From positions 62,001 to 126,000 of the forward strand of contig NW_025955043.1 of assembly GCF_022376445.1 (NCBI RefSeq): 64,000 nt of DNA, written 5' to 3'. Origin of the DNA: Fomitopsis serialis (taxonomy: Eukaryota; Basidiomycota; Agaricomycetes; Polyporales; Fomitopsidaceae). A program made the position numbers and the translations under genes. Positions 58,190 through 64,000 of this stretch are shown here, in pieces (the first letter of the stretch is position 1; each line of letters opens with the position of its first letter). The notes beneath the pieces are model-generated. The model was given only the letters and a program-made list of their open reading frames with translations. It had not been told where the DNA came from and made no database searches.

Positions 58190-60180
58190 GATGCTAGATG
58201 ATAATGATGAAGCTATAAAAGTATTCTCAGTAGCTGGAGTATATGAAGAAGATGATGAGGTAGTGTTGGTTATGAATAATGCTTCAGTTATGGGAGCATA
58301 CAAGAGAGTTGATAGGAGAGTAAAGCCAGTTCCTGGAGTGTTTCCAGAGGATGCTAGGGTAGAGAGAAGGTTTCCAGAGGATCCATTAAATTCATTACCA
58401 GCTCTCACTATGCATCCACCAGTATTTGAACCAGGAGAAAGGCTCACACAGAAAAGGTTGGATGATATGAATATCAATGGAGGAGGTTTCATGTGGCCAG
58501 AAGAAGAAAAGTTGTTTCAGCATATTCTCAGAATAAATGAGAAAACATTGGCCTTTCAAGAAAGTCACAGAGGTACATTCAGAGAGGATTATTTCACTCC
58601 ATATATTATCCCAGTTGTTCCTCATGAACCATGGGAGTTCAAAAATATACCTATACCTCCTGGTATCAGAGACAAGGTCATTGAATTACTCAAAGAGAAA
58701 ATACAGGCTGGTGTATATGAACCAAGCCAATCATCATATAGGTCAAGATGGTTTTGTGTATTGAAGAAGAATGGAAAATTGAGGCTTGTACATGACCTAC
58801 AGCCTCTGAATAAAGTATCAATAAGAGATGCAGGACTGCCTCCAAATTTGGATGCATTTGTAGAGCCCTTTGTTGGCCACAAGTGTTATACTGTATGGGA
58901 CCTATTTTGGGGATTTGATGCTAGAAAAGTTCATCCTCGCAGTCGTGACATGACATCATTCCAGACACCATTGGGACTATTGCGCATTACATCACTGCCT
59001 ATGGGATTTACCAACTCACCAGCAGAATTCCAGAAGTGCATGCCATTTATTCTGCAGCAGGAAATTCCCCAAGTTGCTGATATATTCATTGATGATCTAC
59101 CTATTAAAGGACCTAAAACAGATTATCCTGATGAAAATGGAGATCCTGAAGTGTTAGCAGAGAACCCAGGCATTAGGAGATTTATATGGGAGCATGCTCT
59201 AGATGTCCATCGTATTATGCACAGAATAGGACATGCAGGAGCTACATTTTCCCCAAACAAAGTCCAATTGTGCTGTCCTGAAGTAATCAATCATCGTTGG
59301 ACAGAAATGCACTCCAAATGGTAGACTTCCAGAGCCAAACAAAATAGAGAAAATATTAAAATGGCCAACACTAAAGTCTGTCCATGATGTTCGTGGGTTC
59401 TTGGGGTTGTGTGGAACAGTCCGCATATGGATCAAGGATTATTCCCTCATTGCAAGACCACTCACTCATCTTCTGCACCACTCTGTAGAATTTAATTGGG
59501 ATACAGAACAGCAGGAAGCATTTGATCGTCTTAAATTAGCAGTGACTTCAGCTCCTGCATTAATGCCAATTGACTACCCTTCAAAGAGACCAGTTGTGTT
59601 ATCAGTTGACACAAGCTGGATTGCAGTAGGATTTGTATTATCCCAGTATGATGAACAAGGAAGAAAACATCCAGCTAGATATGGCTCTATACCACTGAAT
59701 GAAAGAGAAGCTCGATATTCTCAGCCAAAGCTAGAACTCTATGGATTATACAGAGCTTCACAAGCATACAAATTATATTTGATTGGAGTACAAGAGTTGC
59801 AGATTGAAGTGGATGCAAAATATATTAAAGGCATGTTACGTGAACCTGACTTGCAGCCCAATGCAAGTATGAATAGATGGATACAGGGAATATTGCTGTT
59901 TGACTTCAAACTGGTCCATGTACCAGCAGACAGACACAGAGCCCCAGATGCTTTGTCTAGGAGGGAAATGGCTGAGGATGAACAAATACCAGAAGAAGAT
60001 GATACATGGTTGGATGATATACCATTGTTTTGTCAGTTAGAAGACATGCAAATGACTGAAAGGCATGAAGACATAACAGCATTAGTAGCAACAGTTGGTA
60101 TAGTAGCAAACACACAGATCACTACCAAATATATACACATAGAGAACTATTACAATTCAGGCAGTACCTACAGAATTTGG
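58190..60180 (+). pseudogene. Gypsy reverse transcriptase and RNase H (frameshifted)
   Basis: Pre-RT block MHPPVFEPGERLTQKRLDDM and WPEEEKLFQHILRINEKTL. RT has SYRSRWFCVLKKNGKLRLV, HDLQPLNKVSIRDAGLPP, TSLPMGFTNSPAEFQ and the catalytic IFIDDLPIKGP (FIDD at 59085-59096). A 4-bp tandem duplication (AATC twice, 59285-59292) shifts the frame; the other frame carries on with CTPNGRLPEPNKIEKIL and VHDVRGFLGLCG. RNase H has VDTSWIAVGFVLSQ, PKLELYGLYRA, EVDAKYIKGM and RHRAPDALSRRE, so all four acidic residues are present. A second shift lies near 60100-60180. Confidence 0.9.
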
Positions 60181-61487
60181 AAACACCCATACTGCCATCA
60201 ATACAAGCAAAGAAAAGATTTATTAGAAAAGCTACAAGGTATCTACTCAGAGGAGGAAAGTTATATAGGAGAAATGGGAATAAAGTTCCCACTATTGTCA
60301 TATTTGGATCCGAGGCTAGAGCAAAGATCCTTATGCATGCTCATGAAGGTTTAGGACACAGAGGAGAATATGCAGTAATGAAGATGTTAAAAGAAAGATT
60401 TTATTGGCCAGGAATGTGGAGAGATGTTAGGCATCATGTTGCATCATGCAATCAATGCCAGTTAAGAAGCACTACCAAAGTAGAGGTCCCTTTAAAAATA
60501 TCAGCACCTCTCACTATCTTTCACAAGATATATTTGGACATTATGGAAATGCCATTGGCCAAAGGATTCAGCCATATAATTGCAGCTCGAGATGATTTCA
60601 CAAGAGCTTCTGAAGGACGTGCACTGCGAAATAAAACAGCCAAAGCAGTTGCAAAGTTCTTCTTTGAAGAAATATTATGCAGATATGGTGCTGTAGGAGA
60701 AGTAGTAACAGACAATGGATCAGAGTTCAAAGAAGCCTTCACAGAACTCATGGACAAATATGGATTACCTCACATCAACATATCCAGTTACAATTCAAAA
60801 GCTAATGGAGTAGTAGAGAGAGGTCACTTCATTATAAGGGAAGCCTTGATCAAATCCTGTGAAGGAGATTGGACAAGGTGGCCAGATTATGTTCATCATG
60901 TGTTCTTTGCAGATTGCATTACAATCACTCCATCTACAGGATATTCTCCATATTACCTGTTGTATGGTGTACATCCCATACTGCCATTTGACCTGTTGGA
61001 AGCCACATTCATGCTTGAAAATTACAGGAGAGGACTATCCACTACAGAATTATTGGCATTACGTACCAGGCAGTTACAAAAGAAGCCTGAAGATGTAGCT
61101 CGTGCTGCATCAGTTCTAAAGAAGACTAGATTGCGATCAAAAGCTGTTTTTGAACAGCGATATAGTAGGAGATTGAGAAGAGAGTCATATAAACCAGGAG
61201 AGTTAGTATTGGTAAGGAACTCAAGGATAGAAAAACATCACAGCCGCAAGCATCTGCCTCGATATTTAGGGCCATATGAAGTGCACAGGCATACCATGGG
61301 AGGTGCATACATATTAAAAGAATTGGATGGTGCTGTCTGGAAACAGAAAATTGCAGCATTTCGCATTATGCCCTATATCAGTCGTCATGATCCACATTTA
61401 GCTGATCTTGCACTTGATATTGATGGGAATGCAAGCACTGACACCCAAGAAAATGATACAGACAGCGGAAATGACAGTGATGTTTGA
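60177..61487 (+). CDS. Gypsy integrase
   Basis: An intact frame of about 436 codons. The N-terminal HHCC zinc finger is HAHEGLGHRGEY plus CNQCQ (about 60330-60460). The DDE core is LDIMEMP (Asp 60537), TDNGSEFKEAF (Asp 60711) and NGVVERGHFIIREA (Glu 60816). The C-terminal part has FEQRYSRRLRRESYKPGELV, LVRNSRIEKHH, and KHLPRYLGPYEV leading into GGAYILKELDG. It would insert cDNA into the genome and is probably translated only as part of pol. No stop or missing catalytic residue seen. CpG-poor like the RT. Confidence 0.85.
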   Translation: METPILPSIQAKKRFIRKATRYLLRGGKLYRRNGNKVPTIVIFGSEARAKILMHAHEGLGHRGEYAVMKMLKERFYWPGMWRDVRHHVASCNQCQLRSTTKVEVPLKISAPLTIFHKIYLDIMEMPLAKGFSHIIAARDDFTRASEGRALRNKTAKAVAKFFFEEILCRYGAVGEVVTDNGSEFKEAFTELMDKYGLPHINISSYNSKANGVVERGHFIIREALIKSCEGDWTRWPDYVHHVFFADCITITPSTGYSPYYLLYGVHPILPFDLLEATFMLENYRRGLSTTELLALRTRQLQKKPEDVARAASVLKKTRLRSKAVFEQRYSRRLRRESYKPGELVLVRNSRIEKHHSRKHLPRYLGPYEVHRHTMGGAYILKELDGAVWKQKIAAFRIMPYISRHDPHLADLALDIDGNASTDTQENDTDSGNDSDV

Positions 61488-61524
61488 GGAATTGATGTAG
61501 CGCTATGCACAGACAGTTGTGGGA

Positions 61525-61545
61525 AAAGGCATTGCTTTAAAAGGC
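61525..61545 (+). promoter_or_regulatory. TATA-like box before the small membrane-protein gene
   Basis: GCTTTAAAAGGC about 120 nt upstream of the ATG at 61658. It is part of a local inverted motif (AAAAGGCATTGCTTTAAAAG). It may give the accessory gene its own promoter inside the retroelement. Confidence 0.3.
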
Positions 61546-61657
61546 AATTAGCCTAAAACATGGATATGGACGCCCACAGACACAAACAGATCCACACAGT
61601 TCAGCGTCACAAATAGAATCCATCACTCACTGCATGCATCTTCTTTTCCCCACCAAA

Positions 61658-61949
61658 ATGATCAGCACTATCGTTGTTGCCGCCATCGTCTGCAGTGTCC
61701 TAGTTGGCACTATTATTATCATCATGCTCATCATCCTCTTCTGCCATGGCCCTCTTCCTCAGATGGAAGGCGTGCATCTTCGCCCCATTGTCCGCCCAAG
61801 CCGCCCCAGCATGGCTAGTTTCATCAGTTATGATGTGCGTTTTGTGGAACGCAATCAGACAAGTATGCTTCAAATTAAAATATGGATCTATTCTTCTGAT
61901 CAAAAAGTGCTTTATAGACGCCAACCAGGCAAACACATCGCCGGTGTAG
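61658..61949 (+). CDS. Small spliced single-pass membrane protein
   Basis: Exons 61658-61862 and 61918-61949 (55-nt intron, GTATGC..TTTATAG) give 78 residues. The N-terminal signal-anchor covers residues 1-30 (ISTIVVAAIVCSVLVG, IIIIMLIILFCH), followed by a basic, Pro-rich tail (RPIVRPSRPSM) and VERNQTNANQANTSPV, which contains an N-Q-T glycosylation-like site. An upstream in-frame ATG at 61634 adds 8 residues. If unspliced the frame ends at 61963. It lies between integrase and the 3' LTR, the place where env-like genes sit in some gypsy elements, but it is far smaller than an envelope protein. Function unknown. Confidence 0.5.
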
Positions 61950-62117
61950 AAAAGGGCTATTGAGAGCAACTGGGGGCAGTTGCAATCTTTTGCATTGGGT
62001 AGATGTCACACGTTGATACTGTTTTGCACGCGTAAATGGCCAATGGAACACACTTTGAGATTAGACCATGAGAGCATCACGACAGCATGATAACGACGAA
62101 GACAAACAACAGGCAAA

Positions 62118-62531
62118 CTAAACAAGATGGTCACGCTGCTCTACCATGTCAAAATGGGCCAGGAGATGGTCAAGGGCAGGATCGGGGAGAGTGAATTCGA
62201 ACGAAATGAAGGTGGTATGTGAAATGAACATCGTATCCGTAAAGTACATATAGACTATCTTGTAGCAGCCAGGCCATTCAGGCCACTCTTCAACGTGACT
62301 AAAAGAAGACAGATATTAGTTGAAGAAAGAGGAAAACAAGAAAGGGTGTATAACGTACCTAGTGGCAGCAGCAAAGACGGGCAGAGAACCCGTAAGGCGG
62401 GGCCATTGTTCTTGGGCCTGCCGCTGAGGAAAAGGAAGGGTTAGAGAATGAAGGGAGAGAGTTTAGCAATAATGTACCAAGGTGCCCTCCCCATCAGTGA
62501 TTCCACCCCACATGTCCCAGCCAGAAGACAT
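62118..62531 (-). CDS. Small spliced antisense gene, 99 residues
   Basis: Minus-strand exons 62531-62478, 62423-62359 and 62298-62118 join in phase through two introns with textbook ends (GTACAT..TTTTCCTCAG, GTACGT..TCTTTTAG) and pyrimidine tracts. The protein starts SSGWDMWGGITDGEGTL, continues RQAQEQWPRLTGSLPVF, and has a Trp/Tyr-rich middle (HVEEWPEWPGCYKIVYMYF) and FEFTLPDPALDHLLAHFDM. No domain recognised. No simple frame of this strand shows it, because exons 1 and 2 are only 18 and 22 codons. It is antisense to the gypsy element, between integrase and the 3' LTR. Confidence 0.65.
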
Positions 62532-62639
62532 ATTGAACGGTAGGTCGTGGGAGAGTGGTATAGTTGTGGATAGAGAGTGGATAGAAGGTGGTTTGCAGTG
62601 ACGTGGCGGTGCGTGCGCGTTAGGGAGACCAGTGGCTGA

Positions 62640-63290
62640 AGATCTAAAGTCAGATCAAAGTCAGCTGAGCGCCTAGATCCAGTCTGTGATATTCAGCAGC
62701 GCTTACTCATTCTATTGTGCTTCGTCAGCACAATAGAGGTGCTCAGTCAGCAATGCCAAGAGCATTAGTAATTATTGGAGATCAGGCCACAATGGATGGA
62801 ATTATGGGATTGGTTGGCAAGTTGGATGATATTGATCACATGATAGGATTTGATTGGTTAATCTGAGAGCTTGCTTACTCATTGTCTTACTCAGCTGCTT
62901 ATTAAGCAGTTCACAAACTGTATATAAAGCCCTGTGTTTTGCAGGCAAATGCATGCAATCTCAGTAGTACCCTCTCAGACATCTGGTGTGAGAGATCTGC
63001 AGTTTCCTTTTTAAGTCAATCAGTTACTATTTGAGGCAGTATCTCACACAGTGTGAGACCTCTGATAGTATCCTCTGTTATAACAATCGGTAGTTTGTCT
63101 AATAGCACATTACTAGGTGCTATCACTCTCACTGAGCAAGTCTTCATTTGGAAGTATTGTCTCAGTACATCTTGAACCACTTCAGAAAATATATAAAATA
63201 CATAAAATATTCCCAACTCCCCTACACACTCCTAAACACCTATAGTGAACCTTTGGTTTTCCCACGAACAACTGTATAAGCTTGGTGTAC
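62640..63290 (+). repeat. Gypsy 3' LTR (borders approximate)
   Basis: TATATAAAG at 62921 starts the likely R region. A perfect 11-bp hairpin with a 5-nt loop (TCTATTGTGCT..AGCACAATAGA, 62711-62737) and a CTCACAC-A-GTGTGAG palindrome near 63043 lie within. CpG-poor. Without a 5' LTR in the window the exact ends cannot be set. The right limit is the start of LINE sequence near 63295. Confidence 0.6.
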
Positions 63291-63296
63291 ACCAAA

Positions 63297-63730
63297 ACAC
63301 CCAGTGAACACAGAGGAAACAACTTTCCTATTGACACAGCTCGCTCGATCAAGGACCTCCTCAGCTCAGCGGGTACGATGCGACACCTCTTCCAATACAT
63401 ACACAGTACCGGCCGCTTTGCGGCCGCCTACGGAGACCTGGTGATGAAAGAAGAGAAGGCGAGAGACCGCGACAAGGGCGCGTGTTGACAATGAATAGCG
63501 GCCGACGCACAGAGAACCGAGATCCCGCACACCCAGAACTCATTCCATTCGACGCATTCACATCCCACTACACTACAGCACATACTACTATACCTGCCTT
63601 ACGCTCCGGCAAACGGCGATGCTAAGTGACCACGGACCAGACGAGACATACCGAGAGTAGTGTATGTAATGTCTACATAGGGCTTCGCCCTCAGTGACAT
63701 TAAATGGAATAAACAAACAAACAAACAAAA
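63297..63730 (+). mobile_element. 5'-truncated LINE (non-LTR) 3' end
   Basis: The last codons of an ORF2 (DTARSIKDLLSSAGTMRHLF, QYIHSTGRFAAAYGDLV, stop at 63487), the usual tail of Tad/I-like ORF2 proteins in basidiomycetes (LL...LxxYIxxTGRF). Then a 220-nt 3' UTR with the stem-loop GGGC-TTC-GCCC (63680-63690) and the tail TAAATGGAATAAAC(AAAC)n to 63730. Target duplication not identified. Confidence 0.75.
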
Positions 63731-64000
63731 GTCCAAGTGAAAAAAGACACTTGCTGGGGAGTGGGCCATGCATGGCAATACATTCCCAGTTGTATTCAAG
63801 TTGTCTGTCTTCTAGCTCATGAAGTCATTGCTTAATCTCACTTATCAAATGCATTGATATATACTAGTCTGTGAGGCTAACTTTCAAGCTTTACCAAGCA
63901 GTTGTCAAACTGTGACAATAACAATACACTCACACAGGCCAAGTTGAAATCATCAGGCAGTATTATAGTAGTCACAGAGGTACTTGCTCACCATCCTCAT
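63731..64000. other. CpG-poor repeat-like DNA at the window edge
   Basis: AT-rich, with almost no CpG, like the 32-53 kb block. No gene or element end is visible. Confidence 0.4.

Larger units (their letters stand above)
53320..63290 (+). mobile_element. 5'-truncated Ty3/gypsy element of mosaic composition
   Basis: Order gag tail, protease, a 3.5 kb CpG-rich segment, RT, RNase H, integrase, a 1.1 kb CpG-rich accessory segment, 3' LTR: the gypsy domain order. No 5' LTR, PBS or gag body is present. Upstream is repeat family A. Protease, RT to integrase, and the LTR are AT-rich with few CpG; the two other segments have normal CpG and splice signals. Pol is interrupted by a 4-bp duplication in RT and a shift near 60100-60180, so the copy is inactive. 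Confidence 0.85.

Noticed and set aside
54661..58190. The CpG-rich segment as a simple transposon insertion
   Set aside because: No inverted ends, LTRs or target duplication were found at its borders, and similar sequence may be native to related gypsy elements, so a plain insertion is not supported.
61658..61963. The small membrane protein as a retroviral envelope
   Set aside because: At 78 residues with only one N-terminal anchor and no fusion or cleavage motif it is far too small. Only its position resembles env.

Overview
The window is fungal nuclear DNA, almost certainly from an Agaricomycete-type basidiomycete. Genes carry many short (about 45-110 nt) GT..AG introns with CTNA-type branch points. 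Promoters are CT-rich, and the transposon complement is typical of that group: Ty1/copia and Ty3/gypsy elements, a LINE tail, hAT-like DNA elements and a decayed basidiomycete multicopy gene. There is no rRNA, CRISPR array or prokaryotic feature. All calls come from reading and hand-splicing the sequence; no database search was possible.

Layout. (1) 1-14.7 kb is a unique, gene-bearing segment. It holds a 23-exon MFS drug/H+ antiporter (1991-5358, +), a 7-exon cytochrome P450 (7545-9479, +), a two-exon Ser/Arg/Pro-rich probable nuclear protein (10573-12016, +) and, convergent with it, a five-exon protein of unknown function (12878-14622, -). The MFS pump and the P450 are neighbours on the same strand, but a 2.2 kb gap and the absence of other biosynthetic genes make a metabolite cluster unproven. 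(2) 14.9-31.1 kb is a transposon nest. Ends of an old hAT-like element (about 14945 and 31079, rich in GGGTAC-type hexamers) enclose a dead copia element (Copia-1, 15691-29745, TSD AAGCG). Copia-1 has a 1.8 kb DNA transposon in its 5' LTR and a nearly intact second copia (Copia-2, 19480-26036, TSD GCCGC) inserted between its gag and protease. (3) 31.1-53.3 kb is an AT-rich, strongly CpG-depleted block of decayed repeats. It holds a dead multicopy gene, two copies of a roughly 1.8 kb family, SINE-like copies, copia and gypsy scraps, and two apparently identical 1852-bp hAT-like elements in inverted orientation, each with its own 8-bp TSD. (4) 53.3-63.3 kb is a 5'-truncated Ty3/gypsy element. 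Its protease, RT-RNase H-integrase and LTR are CpG-poor, but two stretches inside it are CpG-rich and intron-bearing: a 3.5 kb segment between protease and RT, and a 1.1 kb segment after integrase with two small spliced genes. (5) 63.3-63.73 kb is a 5'-truncated LINE, followed by CpG-poor repeat DNA.

Order of events, inferred from nesting: hAT-like host element, then Copia-1, then Copia-2. The DNA transposon in the Copia-1 LTR also postdates Copia-1. Copia-2 and the paired hAT-like elements look recent (LTRs about 0.5% different; arms identical wherever checked). Copia-1 LTR copies differ almost only at CpG sites, which points to CpG-directed C-to-T decay and explains the character of the 31-53 kb block.

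The most notable signals are the hAT-like inverted pair with palindromic hexamer ends, the mosaic gypsy element with intron-bearing CpG-rich inserts, and the small sense and antisense spliced genes between its integrase and 3' LTR.
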